Origin: CAJXSN01 sp947492235
GTDB lineage: Bacteria > Pseudomonadota > Alphaproteobacteria > Sphingomonadales > Sphingomonadaceae
Direction of reading: 5' to 3'
DNA: 64,000 bases
Assembly: GCF_042492175.1 (NCBI RefSeq)
Contig: NZ_CP170453.1
Location: 2,604,001 to 2,668,000 of the forward strand
Shown: positions 8,815 through 17,174 of the stretch, piece by piece
Numbering within the stretch: the stretch's first letter is position 1
Layout of the letters: the number at the start of each line of letters is the position of its first letter
The notes under the pieces: model-generated
The model's database searches: none
The model's input: the letters and a program-made list of their open reading frames with translations, nothing else
Told to the model about the DNA's origin: nothing
Program-made: the position numbers and the translations under genes

Positions 8815-9453
8815 TTACCCGGGCAGCGCGCCTGCCCTGTCGAAGAACAGCAACATCGCCAGCCGTCCGCTTTCCAGATCGGTGCCGAAACCGGGCGCAG
8901 CGGTGTGGAATAGCCAGGGGGAAAACAAGATCAGCCGGTTGAACCGGATCGGCACCCGAATGGTCCGCTGCCACTTGGCCGGATGGGTCGTATCCTTGTT
9001 CACCACCTCGCCCAGCACCGCGTTGATATCGGGAAATCCGGCAGCGCGCGCGGCTTCCAGTGTGGGCGGCACTCGGTCCAGCCCGCTCTTCTTGTGGCGA
9101 AAGAAATCCGTGCCGCCGGCATTGGGCTTTTCGCAGTCTTCCGGACGGGAGAGATAGAGAATGCCGGAATAGAATGCGGGATCGACGTGGACCCCGCTTT
9201 GCCCCTTGTCGTTCTTCAGCGTGATCCGGCAACGGCCATGGCTGGTCTGCGGCGTTCCCACAACCGGCACACCGATCTGGTTGGAAACGGCCTGCTCCAG
9301 CGTCTTGGTAGGCAAGGCTTTCGATGAATTCCGTCCCGGAAAATTGCTCTGGTTCGCCTCGTCATCATAGTCGAGCGCCAGCGCCGCGCGGCGGACGCTG
9401 TGCGGCTCGGCGAGAAAATCATCGATGATGGTGAGGGATGGCAGGACGGCCAC
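8815..9453 (-). CDS. DUF6445 family protein, 2OG-Fe(II) oxygenase-like
   Basis: A 212-residue protein beginning LPSLTIIDDFLAEPHSVRRAALALDY, typical of DUF6445 and related Fe(II)/2-oxoglutarate oxygenase-like families. A facial-triad pattern is visible: H89-x-D91 in GVHVDPAFYSGILYL, distal H183 in SPWLFHTAAPGFG, and R197 in ESGRLAMLLFF as a candidate 2OG-binding arginine. The GTG start at 9453 is picked because GGAG sits 8 bp before it and longer forms would overlap the upstream gene. It starts 16 bp after the metallo-beta-lactamase-fold gene, so the two are probably cotranscribed. The substrate is unknown; relatives occur beside tryptophan halogenase-like genes, but none is here. Confidence 0.75.
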   Translation of the reverse strand: MAVLPSLTIIDDFLAEPHSVRRAALALDYDDEANQSNFPGRNSSKALPTKTLEQAVSNQIGVPVVGTPQTSHGRCRITLKNDKGQSGVHVDPAFYSGILYLSRPEDCEKPNAGGTDFFRHKKSGLDRVPPTLEAARAAGFPDINAVLGEVVNKDTTHPAKWQRTIRVPIRFNRLILFSPWLFHTAAPGFGTDLESGRLAMLLFFDRAGALPG

Positions 9454-9469
9454 TGGGTTTGCTCCGGTG

Positions 9470-10363
9470 TCAGTCCAGCGAGGTCCAGATCGCCTCGACG
9501 AACTGGTCGGGACCGATGAAGCCCTCGCCCCGGTTGAAGCCTGCCAGCGGTTTCGCCGCAATCGCCTCTTCCTTGGTCATGCCCTCATCTCGCAAGGCGC
9601 GCACCAGCGACACCGCCTCACCCATCATCGCGCGATAAGCGACCAGCTCGGCCTTGTTCGACATCGGTCCGTGGCCCGGGATCACTTGGGTTTCATCGTC
9701 GATCATGCGGATCACCTGATCCAGCGAATTCATTGCATTCACGACATTACCGCCGGAGTTTACATCGATGAACGGATAGCCGGGGATCTTGAAATAGAGG
9801 TCACCCATATGGACGATATTGGCCTCCTCCCAATGGATCACACTGTCGCCATCGGTGTGCCCGCCGCCAGTGAACACGACGTTCACGCGGTCGCCATTGA
9901 GATTGAACCGCAGACCTTGTTCATAGGTGACGACCGGCAGAGCAATCTTCGCCGCAGGCGGGGTCGAGTTGCCCGCCGCCATGCCGCCCGCTGCCATGCG
10001 TGTGCGGACATTGTGGTGCGCAAAGATCAGCGCACCGGCTTTGCCGAAATTCTCGTTTCCGCCCGAATGATCGAAATGCCAATGGGTGTTGATGAGATAG
10101 TCGACCGGCCCTGCGCCCAGTTCGGCAATCGCGGCCTGAATCTTGGCTGTGAGCGGCGCAAACTGGTCGTCGATTAGGACCGTGCCGTCTTCGCCATGGC
10201 TGACGCCGATATTGCCGCCCGCGCCGAACAGAACCGCCACACCGGGGGCAATTTCCTCGGTCGTGATCTGCACGTCGTCGAAATTACGCTGGGCCATCGC
10301 GGGCGATGCTGCCAGCAATGCGGCAGCGGACGCAGCGAGCGTTGCGGTTACGAGTTTCTTCAT
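9470..10363 (-). CDS. Secreted MBL-fold metallohydrolase
   Basis: A 297-residue metallo-beta-lactamase-fold hydrolase with a clear Sec signal peptide (MKKLVTATLAASAAALLAASPAMAQ), so probably periplasmic. The zinc motif THWHFDHSGG gives H94, H96, D98 and H99. Further ligands are plausible in GGGHTDGDSVIHW and IPGHGPMS. This profile fits the broad quinoprotein-relay/glyoxalase-II-like MBL group rather than proven carbapenemases; the substrate is unknown. The ATG at 10363 is preferred because it places the lysines of the signal peptide at the N-terminus. It precedes the DUF6445 gene by 16 bp. Confidence 0.88.
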   Translation of the reverse strand: MKKLVTATLAASAAALLAASPAMAQRNFDDVQITTEEIAPGVAVLFGAGGNIGVSHGEDGTVLIDDQFAPLTAKIQAAIAELGAGPVDYLINTHWHFDHSGGNENFGKAGALIFAHHNVRTRMAAGGMAAGNSTPPAAKIALPVVTYEQGLRFNLNGDRVNVVFTGGGHTDGDSVIHWEEANIVHMGDLYFKIPGYPFIDVNSGGNVVNAMNSLDQVIRMIDDETQVIPGHGPMSNKAELVAYRAMMGEAVSLVRALRDEGMTKEEAIAAKPLAGFNRGEGFIGPDQFVEAIWTSLD

Positions 10364-10449
10364 CAGACCATCCCTTTTGTATCGTTGGGATTGTCCTAAG
10401 CGCAAAGCGATTTGGCTGTCGAGAGGCCCGAGCTGATCAGGCGTTCTAA

Positions 10450-11562
10450 TCAGGCCCCGAGCGCACCTTTCAGCTTATCGAAAAAGCCCTGCGCTTGCGG
10501 GCATTCCGCACCAGTCTCGGTCTCGCGGAACTGTGTCAGAAGTTCCTTCTGCGCTTTGCTGAGCTTGGTCGGCGTCTCGACCATGATCTCCACCACCAGA
10601 TCGCCGCGCCCGCGCCCTTGCAACACGGGCATGCCCGCGCCGCGCTTGCGAAGCTGTTTGCCAGACTGGATCCCGGCGGGAATGTCGATCGAGTTGGTCG
10701 AACCGTCGAGATCGGGAATATCGACCGATCCGCCCAGCGCCGCGGTCGTGAAACTGATCGGCACGCGGGTCAGCAATGTGGTGCCTTCGCGCTGGAACAG
10801 GTCATGCTCGGCAATGTGGATGAAAATGTAGAGGTCGCCCGGAGGTGCACCGCGTGGGCCTGCCTCGCCCTTGCCGCTCAATCGGATACGCGTGCCCGTA
10901 TCGACGCCGGGCGGAATTTCCACGTCGAGGGCTTGTGGCATGTCCACCCGGCCCTCGCCCCGGCAATTGCCACACGGGTCTTCCAGAACTTCGCCGCGCC
11001 CGTGGCAATTGGGGCAAGGCCGCTCGACCACAAAGAACCCCTGATTGGCGCGGACTTTGCCGTGGCCATTGCACAGGTTGCAGCCGCGCGTACCGGTACC
11101 CGGCTCTGCGCCCGAACCGTTGCAAGTGTCGCAGCTTTGCGAGACTTCGATTTCGATCTGGGTCTGCTTGCCGTCAAATGCTTCTTCCAGCGTGACCTGC
11201 ATGTCATAGCGCAAGTCTGCTCCGCGCGACTGGCGCTGACGCCCGCCGCGCCCGAAGCCGCCGCCGAAGATTGTCTCGAAAATATCGCCGATATCGCCGA
11301 AATCCGCATGGCCGCCGCCGGGGCCGCCCTGTTGTTGGAAAGCGGCATGGCCATACTGATCGTAGGCCGCGCGCTTTTGCGGGTCTTTCAGCACTTCGTA
11401 GGCTGCGCCCACCGCCTTGAAATGGGCCTCTGCCTCGGCATCACCCGGATTGCGATCGGGGTGATATTTCATCGCCAGCTTGCGATAGGCGGATTTAAGC
11501 GCGGCGGCATCCGCACTGCGGTCCACGCCCAGCAATTCGTAGAGGTCGGTTTCGGAAGCCAA
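10450..11562 (-). CDS. dnaJ: Chaperone protein DnaJ
   Basis: A 370-residue Hsp40 that stimulates DnaK ATPase and delivers unfolded substrates. The N-terminal J domain carries HPD at 34-36. It is followed by a Gly/Phe-rich linker (GGPGGGHADFGDIGDIFETIFGGGFGRGG), four CxxCxGxG-type zinc repeats (CDTCNGSG, CNLCNGHG, CPNCHGRG, CGNCRGEG) and the two-part C-terminal substrate-binding domain. Full length for a type I DnaJ. It sits 82 bp downstream of dnaK on the same strand with a GC-rich hairpin between them, so it is probably expressed from the dnaK heat-shock promoter by readthrough. Confidence 0.98.
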   Translation of the reverse strand: MASETDLYELLGVDRSADAAALKSAYRKLAMKYHPDRNPGDAEAEAHFKAVGAAYEVLKDPQKRAAYDQYGHAAFQQQGGPGGGHADFGDIGDIFETIFGGGFGRGGRQRQSRGADLRYDMQVTLEEAFDGKQTQIEIEVSQSCDTCNGSGAEPGTGTRGCNLCNGHGKVRANQGFFVVERPCPNCHGRGEVLEDPCGNCRGEGRVDMPQALDVEIPPGVDTGTRIRLSGKGEAGPRGAPPGDLYIFIHIAEHDLFQREGTTLLTRVPISFTTAALGGSVDIPDLDGSTNSIDIPAGIQSGKQLRKRGAGMPVLQGRGRGDLVVEIMVETPTKLSKAQKELLTQFRETETGAECPQAQGFFDKLKGALGA

Positions 11563-11591
11563 AGGAAATTCCCTGTTCGTTAAACGCTAGA

Positions 11592-11623
11592 CCGCCGCCG
11601 ATGCGCGATTGCACCGGCGGCGG
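11592..11623 (-). other. GC-rich hairpin between dnaK and dnaJ
   Basis: A 9-bp perfect stem (CCGCCGCCG at 11592-11600 and CGGCGGCGG at 11615-11623) with a 14-nt loop lies just after the dnaK stop. Read on the dnaK strand it is not followed by a T-run, so it looks like an mRNA-processing or stabilising hairpin rather than a full terminator, allowing more DnaK than DnaJ. This role is inferred. Confidence 0.5.
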
Positions 11624-11644
11624 CTTTGTTCGTCATTCGAACGA

Positions 11645-13588
11645 TCAGCTCTTGGCGTCAGCGTCTGCGTCGGCATCGGTGTCGACTTCGGAGAACTCCG
11701 CATCGACAACGTCTTCGTCCTTGGCTGCATCTTCGCCGCCATCAGCCGGAGCATCGGAAGCCGCGCTGGCCTGCTCCTGCTCATAGATTTGCTGGCCCAT
11801 CTTCATGGCGACTTCGGTCAATTCCTGCGCCATTGCAGAGATTGCATCGGCGTCGTCACCTTCCAGAGCCGTCTTGGTCTCGGCGATTTTCGCTTCGACT
11901 TCGGTCTTCAGCGCGTCGTCGATCTTGTCGCCATGTTCGGAGATCTGCTTCTCGGTCGCATGGACGAGGCTGTCGGCCTGGTTGCGGGCTTCGGCGCTTT
12001 CACGGCGCTTCTTGTCTTCTTCGGCGAATTTCTCCGCATCCTGAACCATCTGGTCGATATCGGCTTCGTTGAGGCCGCCCGACGCCTGGATCTTGATGGT
12101 CTGTTCCTTGCCCGTGCCCTTGTCCTTGGCGGACACGTTCACGATGCCATTGGCGTCGATGTCGAAGGTCACTTCCACCTGCGGCACGCCGCGCGGTGCG
12201 GGCGGAATGCCAACAAGGTCAAAATTGCCGAGCAGCTTGTTGTCGGCCGCCATTTCACGTTCGCCCTGGAACACGCGGATCGTCACGGCCTGCTGATTAT
12301 CTTCAGCGGTCGAGTAGGTCTGCGATTTCTTGGTCGGGATCGTCGTGTTGCGGTCGATCATGCGTGTGAAGACACCGCCCAGCGTCTCGATACCCAGCGA
12401 CAGCGGGGTCACGTCGAGCAGCAGAACGTCTTTCACATCGCCCTGCAGAACGCCGGCCTGAATAGCGGCGCCCATGGCAACGACTTCGTCCGGGTTTACG
12501 CCGGTATTGGGCTTCTTGCCGAAGAATTCTTCCACGACTTCGCGCACCTTGGGCATGCGGGTCATACCGCCGACCAGAATGACTTCGTCGATGTCCTTCG
12601 CTGCCAGACCGGCATCGGCCAGCGCCTTCTTGCTCGGCTCCAGCGTGCGCTTGATCAGATCACCGACCAGCTGCTCCAGCTTGGAACGGGTCAGCGTTTC
12701 AACTAGATGTAGCGGGGTTGACGCGCCGCCTTCCATGCGGGCGGTGATGAAGGGCAGGTTGACCTCGGTCTGGGCCGAGCTGGACAGCTCGATCTTGGCC
12801 TTCTCAGCCGCTTCTTTCAGACGCTGCAGAGCCAGCTTGTCGGTCCGCAGGTCCATGTTTTCCTTCTTCTTGAAGGCCTCTGCGAGATACTCGACAATCG
12901 CGTTGTCGAAGTCTTCACCGCCGAGGAATGTGTCGCCATTGGTCGACTTCACTTCGAACACGCCGTCGCCGATTTCCAGCACGGAGACGTCGAAGGTGCC
13001 GCCGCCAAGGTCATAGACTGCGATGGTCTTGCCATCTTCCTTGTCCATTCCGTAGGCGAGCGCGGCTGCGGTCGGCTCGTTGATGATGCGCAGGACTTCC
13101 AGACCAGCAATCTGACCGGCGTCCTTGGTTGCCTGACGCTGGGCATCGTTGAAATATGCCGGGACGGTGATCACCGCCTGCGTCACGGTTTCGCCCAGAT
13201 AGCTCTCGGCGGTTTCCTTCATCTTTTGCAGGATGAATGCAGAAATCTGGCTGGGGGAGTATTCCTCGCCGCCTGCCTTGACCCATGCGTCGCCGGTCTT
13301 TCCCTTGACGATGTCGTAGGGGACCAGCTCCATGTCCTTCTTGGTCAAAGGATCATCGAACCGGCGGCCGATCAGGCGCTTGATCGCAAACAAGGTGTTG
13401 TCGGGATTGGTCACAGCCTGCCGCTTTGCCGGCTGGCCGATCAGACGTTCGCTATCCTTGGTGAAGGCGACGATCGACGGCGTGGTGCGCGCGCCTTCCG
13501 AATTCTCCACGACCTTCGGCTTGCCGCCGTCCATTACGGCAACACAGCTGTTGGTGGTGCCAAGGTCGATACCGATCACTTTACTCAT
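11645..13588 (-). CDS. dnaK: Chaperone protein DnaK (Hsp70)
   Basis: A 647-residue Hsp70 chaperone. The ATPase domain starts MSKVIGIDLGTTNSCVAVMDGG and holds the phosphate-2 segment AVYDLGGGTFDVSVLEI and the adenosine segment ILVGGMTRMPKVR. The substrate-binding domain has DVTPLSLGIETLGGVFT. The acidic tail (DEDVVDAEFSEVDTDADADADAKS) contains the alphaproteobacterial VVDAEF-type end. The start is the ATG four codons inside the longest frame, where Hsp70 similarity begins. A near-consensus RpoH promoter lies about 100 bp upstream. dnaJ follows. Confidence 0.99.
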   Translation of the reverse strand: MSKVIGIDLGTTNSCVAVMDGGKPKVVENSEGARTTPSIVAFTKDSERLIGQPAKRQAVTNPDNTLFAIKRLIGRRFDDPLTKKDMELVPYDIVKGKTGDAWVKAGGEEYSPSQISAFILQKMKETAESYLGETVTQAVITVPAYFNDAQRQATKDAGQIAGLEVLRIINEPTAAALAYGMDKEDGKTIAVYDLGGGTFDVSVLEIGDGVFEVKSTNGDTFLGGEDFDNAIVEYLAEAFKKKENMDLRTDKLALQRLKEAAEKAKIELSSSAQTEVNLPFITARMEGGASTPLHLVETLTRSKLEQLVGDLIKRTLEPSKKALADAGLAAKDIDEVILVGGMTRMPKVREVVEEFFGKKPNTGVNPDEVVAMGAAIQAGVLQGDVKDVLLLDVTPLSLGIETLGGVFTRMIDRNTTIPTKKSQTYSTAEDNQQAVTIRVFQGEREMAADNKLLGNFDLVGIPPAPRGVPQVEVTFDIDANGIVNVSAKDKGTGKEQTIKIQASGGLNEADIDQMVQDAEKFAEEDKKRRESAEARNQADSLVHATEKQISEHGDKIDDALKTEVEAKIAETKTALEGDDADAISAMAQELTEVAMKMGQQIYEQEQASAASDAPADGGEDAAKDEDVVDAEFSEVDTDADADADAKS

Positions 13589-13679
13589 TCTGTACCCCAT
13601 CTTCTTTCAGGTATTGGACACCGCCCATGGACCCCCCACCCATGTGGCAAGGCCTGTCGGCGGCTCGATTATGAGGGCG

Positions 13680-13707
13680 ATATAGGTGGCCTTTCCCTTG
13701 GCACAAG
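13680..13707 (-). promoter_or_regulatory. RpoH (sigma-32) promoter of dnaKJ
   Basis: On the minus strand the sequence reads CTTG (13707-13704), a 17-bp spacer, then CCTATAT (13686-13680). This matches the alphaproteobacterial RpoH consensus CTTG-N17-CYTATNT exactly. It would start transcription near 13673, giving a dnaK leader of about 85 nt. Confidence 0.8.
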
Positions 13708-13757
13708 GGAGGTAGCGGGCTAGGCGAGCATACAAATAAACAACCGGAGTGAAGCGC

Positions 13758-14246
13758 GTGAACAAATGGGCAATGGCATTGGCACTGGGGCTAGCTGGCG
13801 GCGGCTTGACCGCTTGCGGTGAGACGGCAGAAGCCCCTGCCGGTGAAGCAGCGGGCGCTGTTGAAGCTGTGCCGGGACTGACGATTGAAAACGCTCGCCT
13901 TGTGCTGAACGCAGTCGCCGGCAACCCAGCCGCGATCTACCTCGATATGAGCTATGACGGAGAACGCGCGACCACGGTTCGGGCCGCTTCTGTCGAGGGT
14001 GCCGAGAAGACGGAACTGCACGAGACCTCCGAATGGGAACGCAAAATGGTGATGGGCGAAATGGGCCCGTTGTTGCTCAACCCCGGCGATAGCGTCACCT
14101 TTGAGCCAGGCGGCAAGCATATCATGGTGTTTGGACTGCCGGACACTGTCGAGCCCGGTCAGGATGTTGATGTGACGCTGACTGTCGTGGGCGGAGACAA
14201 AACGAGCTTCACCGCCGAGGTGGTTGCAGCAGGCGCAGACCGTTAA
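13758..14246 (+). CDS. Copper chaperone PCu(A)C lipoprotein
   Basis: A 162-residue periplasmic, probably lipid-anchored copper chaperone of the PCu(A)C/DUF461 family, which delivers Cu(I) to the CuA centre of cytochrome oxidase. A lipoprotein signal ends in LTAC (C20). The copper motif fits H-x10-M-x21-H-x-M exactly: H88, M99, H121 and M123. The GTG at 13758 is preferred over the GTG at 13749 because GGAG at 13746-13749 is 8 bp before it and would overlap the earlier one. It is divergent from dnaK and followed after 2 bp by the HExxH-protein gene. No oxidase or SCO gene is adjacent. Confidence 0.9.
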   Translation: MNKWAMALALGLAGGGLTACGETAEAPAGEAAGAVEAVPGLTIENARLVLNAVAGNPAAIYLDMSYDGERATTVRAASVEGAEKTELHETSEWERKMVMGEMGPLLLNPGDSVTFEPGGKHIMVFGLPDTVEPGQDVDVTLTVVGGDKTSFTAEVVAAGADR

Positions 14247-14248
14247 GC

Positions 14249-14776
14249 GTGAGCGCGCTCGATCTGGAAAGCGATGCTGACCACGCCGAGCCGGATTTCT
14301 GTCCGGCTGGCGGCGAGCGGCGGCTGACCGAGGGGGAGACCGCCCTAGCCCGGTCGGTCTTTGGCGACGCAATCGACTATCGCAAAGTCACCATCCGGCG
14401 GCGCAAATGGGCCTTTTTCCAGCCGCGCCATGTCACCATGGCCCCGCGCGGGCATTTGCATTTTCACCCCAAGGGCGAGGCCTATTGCGAGGACTTTGCG
14501 ACCGCGCATTTCCAGCGGCAGGGCCTGTTCATTCACGAAATGACGCATGTCTGGCAGACCCAGTCGAAAGGCGACTGGTACCTTCCGCTGCGCCGCCATC
14601 CATGGTGCCGCTACGACTATTCGCTCAAACCCGGGCGACCGCTGGAGGCTTACGGGATCGAGCAGCAAGCGGAGATTGTGAAGCACGCATGGATGCTGCG
14701 AAGTGGTATCGCGCTGGCAGGCGTTTCGGACCCCGCCGCCTATGATCTGCTGGTGCGGTTCCCCGGTGCCGATTAG
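14249..14776 (+). CDS. HEMTHVWQ zinc-protease-like protein (vgr-related)
   Basis: A 175-residue protein with an HExxH zincin motif in LFIHEMTHVWQ (H96, E97, H100). It lacks a signal peptide. Sphingomonad homologues are commonly labelled vgr-related because similar small domains accompany type VI secretion spike genes, but no T6SS gene is present here. A Glu further on (EQQAEIVKHAW) could be the third metal ligand. It starts with GTG 2 bp after the copper-chaperone stop, so the two are likely cotranscribed. Peptidase activity is not shown; the metal-binding motif is seen, the substrate is unknown. Confidence 0.7.
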   Translation: MSALDLESDADHAEPDFCPAGGERRLTEGETALARSVFGDAIDYRKVTIRRRKWAFFQPRHVTMAPRGHLHFHPKGEAYCEDFATAHFQRQGLFIHEMTHVWQTQSKGDWYLPLRRHPWCRYDYSLKPGRPLEAYGIEQQAEIVKHAWMLRSGIALAGVSDPAAYDLLVRFPGAD

Positions 14777-14863
14777 GTTCGCTCGCTTGTGATTCCAATG
14801 GCGCGCATATAGACTTTAGTCTGTCCGGTCGGCCAAACCCGCGACCGGCTAACGAGCAATCAC

Positions 14864-16024
14864 ATGGAGCTGAAGAATTACGCCATGTCGCGGACACGCG
14901 GCTACCTTTCGCATTACGAAATCGACGAGATCACCCTGCCCCCGGTGTGGGACCCGATCGTGGAGGCAGCGGGAAATTTATCCGCGCTGTTGACCTCCGG
15001 GCGGGTGCGCCACTGGCTCGAGCAATTACCCGAACCCGACATCACCGATTGGGCCAAGGACGCACCCGAAGAAGAGGTGCGCACTGCGATGGTCCACATG
15101 TCCTTTCTGGTGCAGGCCTATGTCTGGGGAGAGGCCGATGCACCCGCCTCCCTGCCCGCCAATCTGGCCCGTCCAATGGTCGCCATTTCAGACCGTCTTG
15201 GGCAAGCGCCGTTGCTGCCCTATTCGGGCTATGTTCTCGACAATTGGTACCGGATCGACAAATCGGGCCCCATCATGCTCGACAATATCGCGATGCACCA
15301 GAATTTTCTCGGCGGTGATGACGAAAACTGGTTCGTCCTGATCCATGTTGCGATCGAAGCGGAAGCGGGCGTTCTGCTCGACAATGCGGCGAGGCTGGTC
15401 ACGGTCGCCAAGAACAAGGATGCAGCCGAAGCCACCCGCTTGCTGACCGAGATGGATGAGGCGTGGGAGCGTATTTACGCGGTGTTCGGGCGGATGACCG
15501 AGCGCTGCGACCCCTATATCTATTTCCACCGGGTGCGCCCCTATATCCATGGCTGGGCGAATAATCCGGCGCTGGATGGCGGCCTGATCTATCAAGGCGT
15601 GGAAGCACTGGGCGGGAAACCGCAGGCGCTGCGCGGCCAGACAGGTTCACAATCGAGCATCGTCCCGGCAATGGATGCGCTGTTCCAGGTGGGCCACAGC
15701 GATGATCCGCTGAAAAGCTTTCTGGATGAGCTGCACCATTATCGCCCGGTAGAGCATCGCCGGTTTATCGAGGATCTGGCCCGGCATTCGACCTTGCGCG
15801 ATTTTGTCGCCGGGTCCGGTGATCCGGCGCTAAAGGCGGCGTTCAATGCCTGTCTGGAGCAATCAGCCCGGTTCCGCACCCGGCATCTCGAATACGCAGC
15901 GAGCTATATCAACAAGCAAGCCGGTTCGATTGCCGGGAATGATCCCGACGTCGGGACAGGCGGCACGCCCTTCATGAAATATCTGAAGAAGCACCGCGAC
16001 GAAAACCGGGCGCAGACCGTCTAG
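14864..16024 (+). CDS. Indoleamine 2,3-dioxygenase family protein
   Basis: A 386-residue heme dioxygenase of the indoleamine 2,3-dioxygenase superfamily, which opens the indole ring of tryptophan to N-formylkynurenine. The C-terminal signature is clear: RTRHLEYAASYI places the proximal heme histidine at H341, and GTGGTPFMKYLKKHR matches the GTGGT loop of IDO that closes over the substrate. The N-terminal RTRGYLSHYEID is also typical of bacterial IDO. The ATG at 14864 has only a weak SD. No kynureninase or formamidase gene is adjacent. A small palindrome and a hairpin lie in the 87-bp upstream region. Confidence 0.88.
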   Translation: MELKNYAMSRTRGYLSHYEIDEITLPPVWDPIVEAAGNLSALLTSGRVRHWLEQLPEPDITDWAKDAPEEEVRTAMVHMSFLVQAYVWGEADAPASLPANLARPMVAISDRLGQAPLLPYSGYVLDNWYRIDKSGPIMLDNIAMHQNFLGGDDENWFVLIHVAIEAEAGVLLDNAARLVTVAKNKDAAEATRLLTEMDEAWERIYAVFGRMTERCDPYIYFHRVRPYIHGWANNPALDGGLIYQGVEALGGKPQALRGQTGSQSSIVPAMDALFQVGHSDDPLKSFLDELHHYRPVEHRRFIEDLARHSTLRDFVAGSGDPALKAAFNACLEQSARFRTRHLEYAASYINKQAGSIAGNDPDVGTGGTPFMKYLKKHRDENRAQTV

Positions 16025-16041
16025 GCCTCAGGTGCATCACG

Positions 16042-16074
16042 ATCTGGCCGCGCCAACACCCGGCGCGGCCAGAT
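16042..16074. terminator. Long hairpin between convergent genes
   Basis: ATCTGGCCGCGCC (16042-16054) pairs perfectly with GGCGCGGCCAGAT (16062-16074) around a 7-nt loop, between the IDO gene and the convergent lipoprotein gene. There is no T-run on either side, so it may act as a weak or factor-assisted bidirectional terminator. Confidence 0.55.
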
Positions 16075-16087
16075 TGCTGCGCTGCAA

Positions 16088-16381
16088 TCAATAGCGCGGA
16101 TCGGCCGGATAACCTGCGGTCCCGAAGCAATCATCATCGAGATACCGGCTGTTGTTGTAGCCATCGCATTTGTCGTTCTTGTCGACGAAATATCCGGCAA
16201 GGCCGCCCGCAGCGGCCCCCGCCAGAGCGTAGGTGGCGATATCCCCTCCGGTAAGCGCGGCAATGCCTGCTCCTGCTGCCGCTCCAGCCAGACCGCCCTC
16301 CGCAGCATAGTTTTCGGCACATCCGGGCAAGGTCAGCGCGCTGACCATGGCGACGGGTGCGACGTATAGAGACTTTTTCAT
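16088..16381 (-). CDS. Small glycine-zipper lipoprotein
   Basis: A 97-residue predicted outer-membrane or periplasmic lipoprotein. The signal MKKSLYVAPVAMVSALTLPGC ends in a lipobox cysteine. It is followed by a glycine-zipper stretch (GGLAGAAAGAGIAALTGG and ALAGAAAGGLAGYFVDKN), the repeat type of OmpA-like/Rick_17kDa surface lipoproteins. The C-terminus has two cysteines (KCDGYNN and DDCFG). The ATG at 16381 was chosen because AGGAG lies 7 bp upstream and it gives a proper signal peptide. Function unknown; glycine-zipper lipoproteins often span or stabilise membranes. Confidence 0.8.
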   Translation of the reverse strand: MKKSLYVAPVAMVSALTLPGCAENYAAEGGLAGAAAGAGIAALTGGDIATYALAGAAAGGLAGYFVDKNDKCDGYNNSRYLDDDCFGTAGYPADPRY

Positions 16382-16500
16382 GCGACTTCTCCTTTGTGGC
16401 CCTTCCCTGAGCATCCATCGTATCACTAATGCCCCGGAGAAGTTCGACGAATTTCTGCGGTTTGCCTTTCGCTAGGCACAGATAGGCGCACCCCGATACG

Positions 16501-16531
16501 AAAACGGGCGGCCACTCGCATGACCGCCCGC
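16501..16531 (-). terminator. Rho-independent terminator after hrcA-grpE
   Basis: Minus-strand hairpin with CGGGCGG/CCGCCCG arms (16505-16511 and 16524-16530) followed by TTTTCG. It lies 25 bp beyond the grpE stop. Confidence 0.75.
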
Positions 16532-16555
16532 TCAGATTGATAAGGTGTCCCTGAC

Positions 16556-17155
16556 TTAGTCGGGCTTCTTCGCCACACCGACCATTGCCGGGCGCAGCAG
16601 GCGATCCTTGATCATATAGCCGGCCTGCATCTCCTGGACGATGGTTCCGGGATCATGCTCGTCCGTCGGCACTTCCATCATTGCCTGATGCTGGTTCGGG
16701 TCGAGTGGCAGACCCATGGCGGCGATGCGCTCCACCCCGTGCTGGCCGAAAACTTTGGTCAGCTCGCGCTGGGTCGCTTCGATTCCGGCGACCAGACCTT
16801 TGAACTTCTCATCCTCGCGCAAGGCCTCCGGAATGGATTCCACAGCGCGCGAGAGGTTGTCGGCCACGGATAATATATCCCGCGCGAAACCGGTCGCGGC
16901 GTAGGTCCGCGCATCGGCCACGTCCTTCTCCATCCGGCGTCGGACATTCTGCGTGTCGGCGCGGGCATAGAGGGTTTCCTGCTTGGCCTCGGCCAAATCG
17001 TTGCGCAGCTGCTCGAGCTCTGCGCTCAAATCGGGCTCGCTCTCTTCCTCAGCGTCATCTTCATCGCCGAGCATGTGCTCGGGCACGCCTTCCAGCTCTT
17101 TTTCGATCTCTGCGTCTGCGCCTGCCGTATCCGGCTTGTTCGTGTCATCCATCAT
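16556..17155 (-). CDS. grpE: Nucleotide exchange factor GrpE
   Basis: A 199-residue Hsp70 cofactor that releases ADP from DnaK. The N-terminal third is acidic and disordered, followed by a long coiled coil (DLSAELEQLRNDLAEAKQETLYARADTQNVRRRMEKD) and the beta domain ending GYMIKDRLLRPAMVGVAKK, the family signature. The start is placed at the ATG pair at 17155/17152; a longer form would overlap hrcA. It follows hrcA by 19 bp and is cotranscribed with it. dnaK lies about 3 kb away on the same strand. Confidence 0.96.
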   Translation of the reverse strand: MMDDTNKPDTAGADAEIEKELEGVPEHMLGDEDDAEEESEPDLSAELEQLRNDLAEAKQETLYARADTQNVRRRMEKDVADARTYAATGFARDILSVADNLSRAVESIPEALREDEKFKGLVAGIEATQRELTKVFGQHGVERIAAMGLPLDPNQHQAMMEVPTDEHDPGTIVQEMQAGYMIKDRLLRPAMVGVAKKPD

Positions 17156-17174
17156 GGGTGAAGTGTTTTCCGTA

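Noticed and set aside
14811..14848. AGACTTTAGTCT palindrome and CCGGTCG/CGACCGG hairpin before the IDO gene
   Set aside because: Short and isolated; no known regulator motif is matched, so listed only as context of the IDO gene.
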